Assembly (NCBI GenBank): GCA_016946835.1
Contig: JACVTC010000014.1
Coordinates: forward strand, 1,065,001-1,129,000
Length of the DNA stretch: 64,000 nt
Direction: 5' to 3'
Origin: Neocallimastix lanati (nom. inval.)
Taxonomy: Eukaryota; Neocallimastigomycota; Neocallimastigomycetes; Neocallimastigales; Neocallimastigaceae
Both the position numbers and the translations under genes were made by a program. The notes below the pieces were generated by a model. The model was not told the DNA's origin. It did no database searches and saw only the letters and a program-made list of their open reading frames with translations. Each line of letters begins with the position of its first letter. Position 1 is the first letter of the stretch. Of this stretch, positions 43,500 through 64,000 are shown piece after piece.

Positions 43500-44260
43500 A
43501 ATTATTGATTCTGTTATAAAAAGTAATAAAAAGTTTAAAGGAAATATTCTATCTGTAAATTTTACACCAAGCACAAGTAATTCTGTTACTACCAATTTTA
43601 TTATTTCTGTCGGTAATTGTAAGTTTAAGACAAGATTGTTGATAGATTCTGGATCCATAAGAAGTTTCATATGGATCCAGAATTTGTTGAATTATCTTGC
43701 ATTGATCATATAGAAACTTTTGAATTTTGTGTTGAGAATCTTCAATTACAGGGACTCTCAGGAATACTTGGAAGAGACTGGCTTAACATCCATAAGTCAT
43801 ATATTGATATCAAAAAACAATAAATTTTACTTCTTAGAAACCTACTGCTTATCACATTGTCCATCGTCAAAGGGCAATAAATTCTTATTTCATTCTAAAT
43901 AGGTAATAATGGTATCTAATGAAAATAATTCAATTATTTCTATGTCGATCGATGAAGAAGAAATACTACAGTCCGAGATATGTTCCTCCATTATTGAGGA
44001 AGAACAACTCGAAGATAAAAATTACAGAATAATAAAGAAATTCTACTCTGAGTTTGAACAGATATTTGAGGAGAAAAAAGCAAATAAATTACCTCCTCAT
44101 CGTCCATACGATATATCGATCGATTTATTTCCTGGAAGTCAATTGTACTAAGGGCCTATATATTTCCTCACTGTAAATGAAATGAAAGCTTTGAAAGAAT
44201 ACATTTCAGAAAATTTAAAGAAAGGATTTATCCGGAAAGAAGCATGTCGGTATTCTAGAT
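43500..44260 (+). pseudogene. Protease and reverse transcriptase start of another Ty3/gypsy element
   Basis: Fragments read KFKTRLLIDSGS (protease), GLSGILGRDWLNIHKSYIDI (protease C-terminus), then EFEQIFEEKKANKLPPHRPY and DISIDLFPGSQLY, then GPIYFLTVNEMKALKEYISE and LKKGFIRKEA. This is the usual order of a chromovirus-type pol up to the reverse transcriptase N-terminus. Frames change several times and the rest is missing. Confidence 0.7.
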
Positions 44261-45157
44261 TATATTGATACACAGAGGAATAACGAAGAAGCTTGGAAAA
44301 GAATCTCACTTAAGGATGATATTTATATAGGTAAAATATTTAAAATTTTATCTAATCTTTAAATTAAAGATTATAATAACACGTGCTTTGTTCACCTAGT
44401 AATCTTAATTGGAAATTTTAGCTTTTCATATCGAATATCAATTAACAACCAAACCCACAAAACAAATTGACAAGAAGTTTTGAATATAGACAAAGAAGAA
44501 ACAAGGGATCATGAGATTTAGATGATTGAAGATTACCTTGAGAGTAACCAAGAAAAAGAATTATCTTACAAGAAAGAACTTGAAGAGAAAGTAGATAGGC
44601 TGATTGCCATTAATCAAGTTCAACAAAAAGGAATGGAAAACCTAAAGAAGCTGAATTAGAGTCCGGGGATAGCAAAACGCCCAAGACCAATACCACCTCC
44701 AATTCGAACAACTCAATTTAATGTCGATACGAGCTACTGTCAGACGCAACCACGAGAAGGGAACGCTGTAGAAGATGTGATAATGACAGATGCTTATCCT
44801 TTAGAATATTAACAAGACATTCCCATTTTCACTGGTGAAACAAGTGATGTAGAATCATTCTTAGATAAGTTAACCAGATACTTTGATATGCACCAGAAGT
44901 ACTACCAAACAAAACCGATGGTCATGGTATACTTCATTGTAGACCACTTACAAGGAACTGCTAAATGGTGGTATCGGATGGATGAAGTATATAAACAAAA
45001 GGTAATAAAACGGATCAAGCAAGAGTGAGTTGATACCAACAACATAGATTAAAATTCCTACTGCTCAGACATACTTAAGGAATACTAAGACTATAGTTAC
45101 AATCAATTTTATTACTATCGTCGTCAACCAAGAGTAGGTCGCTCCTTAGGAGGGGCG
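44250..45157 (+). pseudogene. Mixed gag fragments
   Basis: At 44252-44335, ILDYIDTQRNNEEAWKRISL matches element A gag (VLDYIDALRNNEKAWKKVSL) and is joined directly to the unrelated reverse transcriptase fragment upstream. At 44810-45030 another gag type appears: PIFTGETSDVESFLDKLTRY and VYFIVDHLQGTAKWWYRMDE. Stops and shifts interrupt all parts. The segment ends with a G-rich tract before an LTR start. Confidence 0.65.
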
Positions 45158-45615
45158 TTGTAAAAAGTACGTACTAAGTACTACCAAATAGTTATTAATA
45201 ATATGATTAAGTAACAATATTATTGAATATTATAATACATTCCAAAATTAAATATATTAACTATTTTAATTATTTTCAGCTAAAATGAAATAACCAATCA
45301 TGTATTTAATTATATTATATAATAATAACATGTAAACATAATGGTAACGAGCTAGCGTTATTATTAACATAAATTATAGTATTAAACAATTAATTATAAT
45401 AATATTGTAAAAAAAATAATTAATAAATAAATAAAAGTTACCAATTACATAACCTAACTCTTAGTATCTTATGTTATAATATTCTTGTGTTATAGAATAA
45501 TTTAACATTCGTGGGAAAAATAAAATTATATTATAGACAACACAATAATTTAATAATAAAAGTAATTCAATAAAAGATAATATGCTTTATAAAAAAATGT
45601 TTTTACTGATAATAT
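45158..45615 (+). mobile_element. Possible LTR start after the gag relic
   Basis: TGTAAAAAGTACGTACTAAG follows a polypurine-like AGGAGGGGCGT, the usual arrangement at a 3' LTR. The right limit was not determined. Confidence 0.4.
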
Positions 45616-45619
45616 ATAA

Positions 45620-46520
45620 AATAAAGTTATATCTAAAAAAAAAAAAAAAAAAATTGATTGCTTCTTTTTCATTTTTTGTTCTTGATTTTACTGCAATTTA
45701 TACTTTTTTTTCAAAGCTAAAGTTAGTGGTATTTCAAGAATATTTTAAAATAAAATGAATATTTAAATTGAATAAAAATTAATATAATTTCAATTATTTT
45801 TTTAATAAATAATTGATTTATATTATTATATTTTTTATTTTAAAATATTTATTATTAATATAAGAAATAATATATGTATTTTATCTTCCTCTCATTTTTA
45901 CAGAAATATTAGTAATAGAGAAGGTAGTAAATTGTGGTTAAGTAGGTTGGAACAATTGAATTATAGATCAAATTGTTAATATAAGCTTCATATCATTTAC
46001 CTTATTATATACTATAATAATAATTTATTAAAATAATAATTAATTATATTATAATAAAGTTTTATAGAAAATAATGAATTAATAAGATGTAGATGTTAAA
46101 GTTGTATTACTAATATGGGTTTTAGTCGTTAATCAGATTCAGATAAATTTTGTATTTGAAAATAAAATAATATAATAAAAAATTTTAAAAAATTATATAA
46201 TAATGGTATATTTCTGATATCGATATCAATAAAGAATTATTATAAGTAATAATATATATATTAAATATTGATAAAAAGACTAGGATATTAATAATTAAAT
46301 TATAATATTATTAATATAATTAATAATAGAATAATTAAATTTTTCCAGATACATAATGCATAAAAATTATTTTAAAAGATTTTAATAATTATTAATAATT
46401 TTAGAAATAATGATTTTTAGAATATAGGAAAGTTCAATTAGTATATTAAAACAATAATTATAATTTGTGAGTTACGCTGTTTTAAGTAAACTTAACTAAA
46501 ATAACAATTTTTGTTTATTT
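45620..46520 (-). mobile_element. A-like LTR, reverse, diverged
   Basis: The reverse complement contains GAACTTTCCTATATTC (46428-46445) and AAGTATAAATTGCAG with GCTTTGAAAAAA (about 45700), in the same order as in A-type LTRs. The exact ends are unclear. Confidence 0.4.
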
Positions 46521-46865
46521 CTTATCAAAATATTCAGAAAAACGAAGTTGGAGCAGTTGCAGCAAGTAGTCTTATAATCTTAAGGATTTAAGTTAGAACA
46601 TTATACTCCTCGTATATATGTATTTATTTCATTATTATTTTTTAATATTAAATGTAATAATTATTTAAACTAAATATTATTTAGAATAATATACTGATTA
46701 ATAATATGTAATTTTTTATTATATATTATTAAAAAAAATTTATCTAAACATCTGAATAAGAAATTTATTAAATTGGAAAATATTTAAATCAAATATTATT
46801 TTATAACAACTAAGTAAAAAATTTATTAAAAATAAAATATATACATTTTAAACTTATAAATATTT

Positions 46866-47680
<815 letters not shown>

Positions 47681-47944
47681 ATTTTTTTTTTATATATAGC
47701 ATCTGAATAAAAAATTTATTCTAAATTTTATTTAGAATATATTATGTTAATTAATAATATTTATTATATATTATAATTTTATATAATTTTATTAAATTAA
47801 ATATATTTGTTATAAATGTTGTTATCATTTTTTTTTGAAATATTTCGAAAAGAATATATTTATTCAGATGTAATAAAAAAATTTATAAAAAAATTAGTAA
47901 GCTTTTTTTTTTTTTTTTTTTTTAATATATTTTATAATGAATAT

Positions 47945-48132
47945 AGCAATAGTTTAAATAATAATAATGATAATAATAATAATTAATAATAATAATAATA
48001 ATTAATAATAATAATAATAATTAATAATAATTAATAATAATAATAATAATTAATAATAATAATAATAATTAATAATAATAATAATAATAATTAATAATAA
48101 TAATAATAATAATTAATAATAATAATAATAGG
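47945..48132. repeat. (AAT)n array with regular ATT phase breaks
   Basis: Blocks of (AATAATAAT)AATT repeat about ten times. It is a simple-sequence array without genes. Confidence 0.8.
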
Positions 48133-48471
48133 AAATGGAAAATTTTACTAAAATAACATACTAATATTTTTTATCTTATATCAGGGTTAAACTTATATTA
48201 CATACATTTATAACTTATTTTATCTTTTAATATTATTTATTATCAAATGTAACAGTATTATTAGAAACAATTATTTATACTAAATATTATATAGAATATT
48301 ACACTGATTAATAATATTATACATATTTATTATAAAAAATTTTTAACATTTGAATAAAAGATTTATTATATTAAATATATTTATTATACATATTATTAGC
48401 TGTTTGTTCTTTCTTTTTTTTTTTTTACATATTTCAAACATAATCATAATATCATATCAATAATAATAATA

Positions 48472-49180
48472 TATTATTAAAATATTTATTTTTTTGAAGC
48501 TGTAATAAAAAATAAGATGGTAAAGATAATGATTTAATTTATAAAAAATTAAATTAAAAACAATACCTTTGATTAATTGTATTTTTTGGTGATCTTATTT
48601 TATAATTATGAATTTTTCAAAATTTTATTTTTATGAATTATTCAATAAAATTTATAAAATTTATAATTATTATAATATATATTATTAACATTTTTTTTTT
48701 TTTTTTTTGAAACGGTAATAAAAAAAAAGATGGTATACTATTTTTTGTCTTATATAAAAATTAAACTTTTATTATAATTATTATAATATATATTATTAAC
48801 ATTTTTTTTTTTTTTTTTTTGAAACGGTAATAAAAAATAACATAGTATTTTTTGTCTTTTATAAAAATTAAACTTTGATTATAATATATATTATTAACAT
48901 TTTTTTTTTTTTTTTTTTTTTTTTTTTGAAGCGGTAATAAAAAAAAAGATGGCAAAGATAATGATTTAATTTATGAAAAACTAAATTAAAACAATACCTT
49001 TGATTAATTGTATTTTTAGGTGATATTACATTATAATTCAGAATTCTTCAAAATATATATTATTGACAATTTTTTTTTTTTTTGAATCGGTAATAAAAAA
49101 TAGATGGTAAAGATAATGATTTAATTTATAAAAAATTAAAAACAGTGATTTTATTTTATAATTAAGAATTTTTTAAAATT
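48472..49180. repeat. T-run/GAAACGGTAATAAAA tandem repeat
   Basis: Five units (key motif at 48497, 48709, 48821, 48928 and 49083) consist of a T run, GAA(A/G)CGGTAATAAAA or a close variant, AGATGGTA and an A/T-rich tail ending in TATATATTATTAACA. Units range from about 105 to 210 bp. Confidence 0.75.
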
Positions 49181-49575
49181 TTATTTTTATGAATTATTCA
49201 ATAAAATTTATAAAATTCATAAAATTTAACTTTAAAATGTTGTATTTGATAAATTATTTAATTTTCAATTTAATAAAATATTTTGTTATTTAAAATGATT
49301 ATTCGAAAGAATTTTAAAAATTTTACCATATTATATTATATAAGAATTAATTGTTGTATTTTATTTTATTATTTATCAATTAATGAAACTTTAAAATAAA
49401 TGTATCTATATAAATAAATAAATATATATATATATTTTTAAATTTACAAAAATTTTTTATATATCAGTTATTAATCAATATGGTATACACATAATTACAT
49501 CCAAGATTGAATTATTAATTAAATTAATTGATCTGACAAATTACATTTAGATATTTATTGAATATTAGTTGTAAA

Positions 49576-49700
49576 GTTTGTTTCAATTTATATAATAATT
49601 ATCATAATAATAAAAATTTGTTTCAATTTATATAATAATTATCATAATAATAAAAATTTGTTTCAATTTATATAATAATTATCATAATAATAAAAATTTT
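49576..49700. repeat. Three 41-bp tandem repeats
   Basis: TTTGTTTCAATTTATATAAT followed by AATTATCATAATAATAAAAA occurs three times in a row without visible change. Confidence 0.85.
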
Positions 49701-49719
49701 AAGTATATTTCTAATATTA

Positions 49720-49761
<42 letters not shown>

Positions 49762-49939
49762 TAATATAACGATTTATTATAAATGTATTTTAGTACATTT
49801 TTTTTATATAATATTAAAAATTTTATTAATGCTCTACACATTTTTAAAATTTTAATATTAAAGAGTGTAAAGTATAATATATTATATAATATAAGTTGAT
49901 AAATTTGTTTTGTTTCAATATGTTTTGTTTAAATATATG

Positions 49940-50170
49940 TATATTATTTTTATTTTTATTGTTATTGTTATTTTTATTTCTTTTTACTTTTACTTTTATT
50001 TTTATTTTTATTTTTATTTTAAATTCTTATTTTTATTTTAAATTTTTATTTTTATTTTAAATTTTTATTTTTATTTTAAATTTTTATTTTTATTTTAAAT
50101 TTTTATTTTTATTTTATTTTTATTTTAAATTTTTATTTTTATTTTATTTTTTTATTAAATTCTTATTTTT
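49940..50170. repeat. TTTTTATTTTAAA simple repeat
   Basis: Many copies of TTTTTATTTTTATTTTAAAT with small length changes; low complexity. Confidence 0.8.
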
Positions 50171-50591
50171 TAATTTATAGCTAATTAGTAACCTCAATTA
50201 ATTATGATGTATAGTTATTTTATTTCATTAATATTTATTATCATATTAAACTTATTTAAAAAGAAAAAAATGCTCAATCTCTTTTTATCATGATTTTAAA
50301 TCTATATTTAAATATACACACATATATATACTTTTTTTTTATTTATTTATTTTTACATTTATATATATGTAAAACACCAAGGAAAATGTATATAAAAAGA
50401 ATACTTGGGAAAATGTTAAGATGCCATATTTTTATTGAATATAGCTATTGTATATTAATATTAAATCAAAATTTTATATTTAATAAAAAAGAAAAAAAAT
50501 TTTTAAATATAGAAAATTTAATAATTGTTTTTATATAATAAAGAGAGAAAAAAAAGTGTATTTAATCGAAATTATGAATTGGTTATTTATG

Positions 50592-50626
<35 letters not shown>

Positions 50627-50897
50627 ATTTTCAATAAATTTATGATTTTTAATTTTTTTATTTCTTATTTTTTTTATTTTTTTAATATTTTCCATAATTG
50701 TAAAAATTCTCAATTTTTTTAACATTATTAATTATCAATTCGATTATTCAATTATATCTACATTAAGATCTTTTTTATTAATTTAATTTAATTTATTTGT
50801 TTTTTATTATTAAATAGAATGTTTTGTGTTACATAATTTTTTAAAAAGTTAAAATTTTATTTTCTATTTTTGGTTTTATTAAAAAAATAAAAAAAAA

Positions 50898-50933
<36 letters not shown>

Positions 50934-53900
50934 ATTTAATTAGATATTAAATTTATAATTAAAAATAACATATATTATTTAATTTAAATAAATAAATAAA
51001 TAAATTATAAAAAAAGTAATTATAAATAAATGAATAAAAAATAAATAAAAATTAAAAAGGGTATATAATATTTAAAAATTATAATTATCTATACTCATAT
51101 TGGTATAATTATTACTATTAATAATTTATATATATATTTATTAGACTGGTGATTTTTAATTTATATTGAAATTAAAGAGCAGATGATAGATAATATTCAA
51201 ATAATTAATTTAATACAGTTCTTGTTGGTAAGATCTTTAAGAAAATACATACGAATCTTCATTTCTCCTATTCTTGAATTTTTCTTATCCAATAAAATAT
51301 TATATTTTTTTTTTTATTATATTTGACAATGACTTGAATTTTAATAACTATTTAAAAACATTTTTTTTTAATAAGTAAATATAATCATTATACCTTGAAA
51401 CATATTTCAAAATATTTATTTTGAAATCACAAGTTATTATATTTGTATCACCATATTGTTTTTTATTTTGTTAACTCTTACTATAATGTAACATTAATCT
51501 ATATACCTATTTTTATTAAATTTACTGATTTATTTTTTTATGAACATGTTAAATATGTTAAATATAATAATAATAATAATAATAATAATAAAACTATTAT
51601 TGCTAAATGTTATATCTTTTATTACTTTTTAAATAAAACATTAAGTAATGGTAGAAAAATGAGATTTGATTTTTTTTTCATAATATCGTATCTCATTTTT
51701 CTACTTTTAACACACTATATAATGTATTTTAATTATATAAAGATTTGATATATATTTATATACTTTTTTTTTTAATTCATATTACTTGTCAGTTATTTAT
51801 TAATTTTTGTTTATTAATTATTTTTATATTAAAAAAGTTTATCATTATTTATCATCGTTTTCTTTCATAATCTATTTGAATTTAGTTTATTTATTTTTAT
51901 TATAAAACCTTTTATAACCTTTGTGATTGTTACATCTATTAAGTAAGCTAATTTTTTTTAAAATTTTGTAAATATTTTATTTGAAATATAAAAATTGAGT
52001 TATGAGTATATTATATATTAAACAATACTGTTATAAATTGACTTCATATATTATTACATATAATAATTAAATTGAAAATATTAATTACAGCTCATCTTTT
52101 ATAATATAATTTTAATTTATAATTTATATTATTTTATATTATAATACTATGTGATATATTATTTTTAATTAAATTTAATATACTGATATAATTTTTATTA
52201 ATTAACTGTGTATTATTAATATATTATATTAATACTATTGGAATTAATTATTCAAAACTATTTAAACAAATAAAAATATTTACTAATATATCATTTAATA
52301 TAATATATATTGTATTTATTATTCTTATATATTATAAAATATAAAATTTTTTTAAAAAAAAAAGAAAATTTTTAAAAAAAAATAAAATGAGATAAAAACT
52401 GATAAAACAGATATACAAATATTTTTTATAATAATTATTAAATATAATTGTTATAAATTTATTACTGTTAATACTATTTAAACAGCTAAACTAATAATTA
52501 TAAATATCATAATTATTAAAATAATAAAATTCTTATTTTTATGTTTAATATTTTTTTTAAAAAAAAAAAGAAAAAATTTAGGAAGAAAATAAATACTAAT
52601 ATATATTTATTTAATAATTATTTTATTAGCAATTGGTTTTAAAAATTTTAACCAGATTCAAATTATTTTATCTTAATCTTATTGTATAAATAAAATTAAA
52701 CACTCTAATTATTATTAGTATTAGTTTATTATTTATATTATTAATTTTAAAAATTAATAATGAAATTTTTTTTTAATTTATAATATGTATTATTTTATTA
52801 TTTATTATTTTATAATAGTTTATATTTAAATATTAAAAAAATTGAACAAATGTTTATCTATATAATTAGAATATTTAATAACAATATTATAGTATGTAAT
52901 ACAATATATTAACAATGTATTAAATATAAAATTTTATATAATTTAATATATATTAAAAAATATATTTGGATAATATGAAATTCTTAACTTTCCTTTTTTC
53001 CTTTTTATTTTTTTTTAAATTATTATTTAAAAATATTAATTTTATAATCCTTTGTAAAGTAACTACATAGGATTAAAAAAAAAATAAGTCTTTTACAATA
53101 ATAAAAAACTAAGAAAAAAAAATAAAATATTATTGTAAAAGATTTATATATATATTAATAGGAATAATTTATTTTGCTTTTAAAAATATTATATACAGAA
53201 CATTAATTTTACAAAAAAAAAAAAAAAAAAAAAAAATTGTAATATAAACAAAAATTGATAATATAACTTTTTTGTAATTCAATAATACAAAGATTTTTGA
53301 TATATTAAAGGTAATGAAAATTATTATAATATATATTAATAATCATAAATATATATATAAATGTTAATTATGGACAATAATAAAAAAAAAATATATTAAA
53401 TTATTATGCTATATTTCAAATTGTTACAAAATATTTTATATTTTATCAATAATAAAATATTAACTTTTTATTTATTTATTTGTTACTATCTTATTAATGA
53501 CCATTAATTTTTATAATTATAGAATCAAACATACATAAAAAAACTTATTAATGATAGCTCGGAACAAGATAGTAATAATTTTTAAAATAAAAAAAGTAAA
53601 TTATTATTATTTTATAATTTATATAAACCAATTTTTATTGAAGACTAACAAAATAACATTATATTAATACTAAATAAAATGTTGTTTTATATTTTTTATT
53701 TATTTTTTAATAAGAAATTATAATTCATAAAATATATAAAATTTTAAATTTTTAAAGATATAATTAATAACAACAATAAAACAAATTAAAGAAAGTAGTA
53801 TTTGGTTAAAAGAACAACAATAAAAATAAATAATAACAGAAAGAAATATACTAATCTTTTTAAAATAATAAATTAAAAAAATTTAAAGAAATGATATAAA

Positions 53901-54393
53901 ATCATTAAGCATAAAAATCTTATTAATATTATATATATTATTATTTATTATTATTTTTTTTTTTTAAAAGACTATCTTAATTTTGAGAGTCTTATCCATT
54001 ATATTTAAGACATAAATTTTTGAAATTTATAATTAATAGTTCAATAGATAAATATATATTTTTTTTTGTAGAATCAATAAAACAAGTAATCAAACAAGCA
54101 TTTAATTAATTCAATTTTAGTAATTTAATATCTGTATTTTTTTTTTTTAGTAAGAAATAATATAAAATTAATTTAATAGAAATAATTTAATTACATATAT
54201 TTAATATTTATCAATTAATAATATAAAACAAAATTAAACTTGGATATATAACATTAATACCTTAATAAGATATTATATAAATTCACACTATAATAAGAAT
54301 TTATAAACAGAATTATATATATAATATAATAGTTAAAATAAAAATATAAAAAGAAATAAATTTATTTTAATAAAATACAATAAAACATTCAAA
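50171..54393. other. AT-rich intergenic DNA before the kinase gene
   Basis: No gene recognised. Long T or A tracts occur near 50597, 50900 and 53215. A less biased patch at 51170-51290 has no open frame. The last few hundred bases would hold the promoter of the kinase gene; no specific element could be named. Confidence 0.5.
51651..51704. repeat. Perfect 15-bp inverted repeat
   Basis: GTAGAAAAATGAGAT (51651-51665) and ATCTCATTTTTCTAC (51690-51704) are exact reverse complements around a 24-base T-rich loop. Confidence 0.65.
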
Positions 54394-58718
<4,325 letters not shown>

Positions 58719-58837
58719 TATAATGTATATTTTTTTTAAAAAAAAAAAAAAATAGAATAAAATAAAATAAAAAATAATAAAAAATAATAAAAATATATTA
58801 ATATTATATAAAATAATTATATATATAAAAATTAACA

Positions 58838-58885
<48 letters not shown>

Positions 58886-59017
58886 TAATAAATTCATATA
58901 AAACTTCATTAATAATAATAATAATAATAATAATTAACTATTTATAATAAACGCAAAACTAATGTTAAATAAAATATTTTTTATTTTTTATTATTTATTT
59001 TATTTTTATATTTTAAT

Positions 59018-59100
<83 letters not shown>

Positions 59101-59229
59101 TATTTATTTTAAATATTTATATATTATTATTTATTTATTTATTTATTTATTTATCTTTTATAATTAAAATAATAATAGTAGTAAAAATAGTAATTACCAA
59201 CCAAGAGGTTACTTATTACGATTTTGTAA
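58719..59229. repeat. Intergenic poly(A) and (TTTA)n microsatellites
   Basis: After the kinase stop come A-rich DNA, a tract of about 39 A (58845-58883), (AAT)n near 58910-58932 and a (TTTA)n array (59018-59155). No gene. Confidence 0.75.
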
Positions 59230-60705
59230 AATGTCAATTTTTAATATAATTTGGGATGGTGATTTCCCTGATAAATGGAATTAAATTTCTATTGAATTCG
59301 TTCCTAAGACAAGGGGATCTTTCAGATTGTAATAATTGCCGTGGTATTTCACTCATCAATGTAGGTTTAAAGATTTTATTGAAAATTGTCACGTCACTAA
59401 AAGAATTTTGAAATATTTTTTTTCTCATAGAATTATTAGATTATAACAATTTGGTTTATGAAATAAAGAATGAATCAATTTATTTGTTTTCATTCTTGAA
59501 ATTTGCCCAAAGAAAAAAATTCAATGACCAATTTACTTTTTATTATTTTTTTTTCGTGAATTCAGAAAAGCTTGTGATTCTGTTCCAATTTATAATATTC
59601 TTACAAAATTTAATAACATTGGTATTTGTGGTGGATACTATAAGTTCATTACTAATCAATACCTTACTTCAAAAAGCTCATGCAAATTTTTTAATGTTAA
59701 ATTTCCAAAAAAAATTTCAAATACATTATGATGTTTGCCAAGACATGATGACATTAATGCATTTAAGCTTGGCATGAATTGTCTAACCCATCTAAATCTA
59801 CCAAAGCACTAATCAATTTACTTATCTTGGTATACTTTTCAATGAATCATTGGATTTAGAACTAATTATTACTAAGATGAACAATGGAATAAACTATACA
59901 ATTTAACTCTTTCTTTAGATTTTTAACCATTAGAAATGTACCTTTCTACTATAAAACCAGTAATCTAGTTCTTTTCTATGCGCCTTTACTAAAATCAAAT
60001 AAAAATAACACTGAAAAAACTCAAGCTGATTTTAATCGAAGTTTGTTTTGGAATTTAAGGTTTAAAAAAAATAAAAAAGACACTGAAAAAAAATTATAGG
60101 TGATTTTAATCGAGGTTTATTTTGGAATTTAAGGTTTAAAAAACAAGACTTCTAATGCAACTATCTATAATATGTCAAAGGCACGATTTATACCTCCTAA
60201 AGCTAGTTTTTGTATTAGGATGATGATTCATTGCTTTGAAAAGTGGAAAGAGACTTCTTGTATTATTTCTCATTTAGTTAAAAACATATCAACACTTTCA
60301 CATTATTCATGGATGAAAAAAAGCATTTAAATTAACAATATGTAAACACCATAATAAACTTCCTAGTAAAATGCAAAAGTTTTACTGAAAAAAAAAGTTC
60401 ATTATTCAAGATTTTTATATTATGAATAATTAATAAATATTATTAAATAAGGTTTATTCCTAGTCTAATAAAAAAAAAAAAAAAAAAAAAAAAAATTTGT
60501 GAATTTTACACTATAATCAATTTGTATATTATTAGATCTACTATTGTTCAAGAGCATCGACGTCGAAACGATAAGGCAAAGAGAGAAATTCTGATATAGA
60601 TTCGAATGATAATTTTTATCCAAATGAAATTATCATCGATGAATGGGAAGAGTTTGAAGCCATTTCTTCTGTAGAAAATCATAACGTAGTGCTTTAATAT
60701 TAATA

Positions 60706-60753
<48 letters not shown>
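59230..60753 (+). pseudogene. Dead 5'-truncated LINE (non-LTR) reverse transcriptase
   Basis: Across shifting frames the translation keeps LINE motifs in order: IEFVPKTRG and GDLSDCNNCRGISLINVGLK (fingers), QRKKFNDQFTF, CDSVPIYNILTKFNNIGIC (equivalent of the palm A box, with its Asp), FTYLGILFNESLDLE, then FYAPLLKSNKNNTEKTQADF. A 70-bp segment around GATTTTAATCGA is duplicated in tandem (about 60013-60140). Near the 3' end EHRRRNDKAKRE and DEWEEFEAISSVENH are seen, and the copy ends in a tract of about 47 A (60706-60753). The catalytic FADD box is lost. No target duplication was identified. Confidence 0.75.
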
Positions 60754-60759
<6 letters not shown>

Positions 60760-61107
60760 TTTATTTTATTTTCATGTATTTTTTTAATAAATGTTTTTTT
60801 GTTAATAATTAAGAATCATGAATTTAGGGTTTATAATTATGTCAACTTTATTAAAATACTTTAAAATAAAGAGTTACTGGTTACTTAATTATTCTAAATT
60901 ATATGCTTTCATATTAATACATTATGGTTTATACATCAATTACATTACATATTATTACATTAATCTCATATTTTCATACTATAATCATATTCACATATTC
61001 TAGCAATAAAATTATTGATATCACTATTAATATTATTTATTATATTTAAATATATTTTATATAAATCATCAATATTACAAAAATAATATTTTAATTTTTA
61101 AATTTTT

Positions 61108-61150
<43 letters not shown>

Positions 61151-61310
61151 ATTATAATAATAAAAATAATAATAATAAAATTTTATTACATAAAATGTCA
61201 ATTATTTTTTTTTTTATTTATTTATTTATTAATTTATTTTTATTTTAATATATATATATATTAAAAAAATATTTTATTTTATTTTATTTATTTATTTTCT
61301 TATATAAAAT
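60754..61310. other. Short intergenic region 3' of HIR1
   Basis: Contains an A/T-rich stretch, a T tract of about 36 (61107-61142) and A/T repeats. No gene was recognised. HIR1 transcription should terminate here. Confidence 0.6.

Positions 61311-64000
<2,690 letters not shown>

Noticed and set aside
50290-50722. Two small open frames (82 and 65 codons)
   Set aside because: Composition follows local A/T and T-run bias; no domain, no conserved start context, no neighbours suggesting a gene.
53490-53580. TTACTATCTT/AAGATAGTAA inverted repeat as a MITE
   Set aside because: Only a 10-bp match in AT-rich DNA without shared internal sequence or target duplication.
59234-59428. Minus-strand 64-codon frame
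   Set aside because: Shadow of the LINE reverse transcriptase on the plus strand, which shows recognisable motifs.

Overview
The window is extremely AT-rich eukaryotic DNA with long homopolymers, (TAA)n, (TTTA)n and poly-Asn tracts and short GT-AG introns. It carries Ty3/gypsy, MULE and LINE relics and two fungal-type cellular genes. The best fit is an early-diverging fungus, most likely an anaerobic gut fungus (Neocallimastigomycota). This is inferred from composition, repeat families and the Kin4/MARK-like kinase and HIR1 genes; no database search was run.

Layout. 1-8.3 kb: a foldback element and two MULE DNA transposons, one with long terminal inverted repeats and a FLYWCH/MULE transposase broken by one frameshift, the other heavily decayed. 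8.3-10.9 kb: low-complexity DNA with decayed gag-like fragments. 10977-11048: a tRNA-Thr(CGT) gene on the minus strand. 11.06-31.3 kb: a head-to-tail stack of LTR units starting 11-14 bp upstream of that tRNA: solo LTRs, a young internally deleted Ty3/gypsy element ('B', 14912-20744), a decayed minus-strand element ('D', 20750-26699), more LTRs and a truncated element ('C', to about 31.3 kb). Neighbouring units from 12.1 to 27.9 kb are separated by the same four bases, GTTT. 31.3-34.4 kb: a second LTR jumble and a gag relic. 34410-43434: a nearly intact 9-kb Ty3/gypsy element ('A') with equal-length LTRs, TTAA target duplication and a 2.3-kb structured leader. 43.4-46.5 kb: further gag/protease relics and LTRs. 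46.5-54.4 kb: tandem repeats and intergenic DNA. 54394-58718: a five-exon Ser/Thr kinase gene with a C-terminal KA1-like domain. 59.2-60.75 kb: a dead LINE ending in poly(A). 61311-64000: the 3' part of HIR1 (HIRA histone chaperone) on the minus strand, convergent with the kinase gene.

The most notable signals are in the retroelements. All four gag/pol junctions (A, B, C, D) carry the same programmed -1 frameshift module: U-UUA-AAC/U, an exactly 8-nt spacer, a GG(G/A)AG hairpin with an 8-nt loop, and a downstream stretch complementary to that loop, so a pseudoknot is possible. Stem and loop pairing are kept although the sequences differ. The GTTT stack upstream of tRNA-Thr looks like repeated position-specific integration at a Pol III start, and elements look more decayed with distance from the tRNA. 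Element A has four tandem hairpins before gag with compensating stem changes, and several LTRs share a U-rich hairpin/pseudoknot in U3 that recalls RNA triple-helix stability elements.
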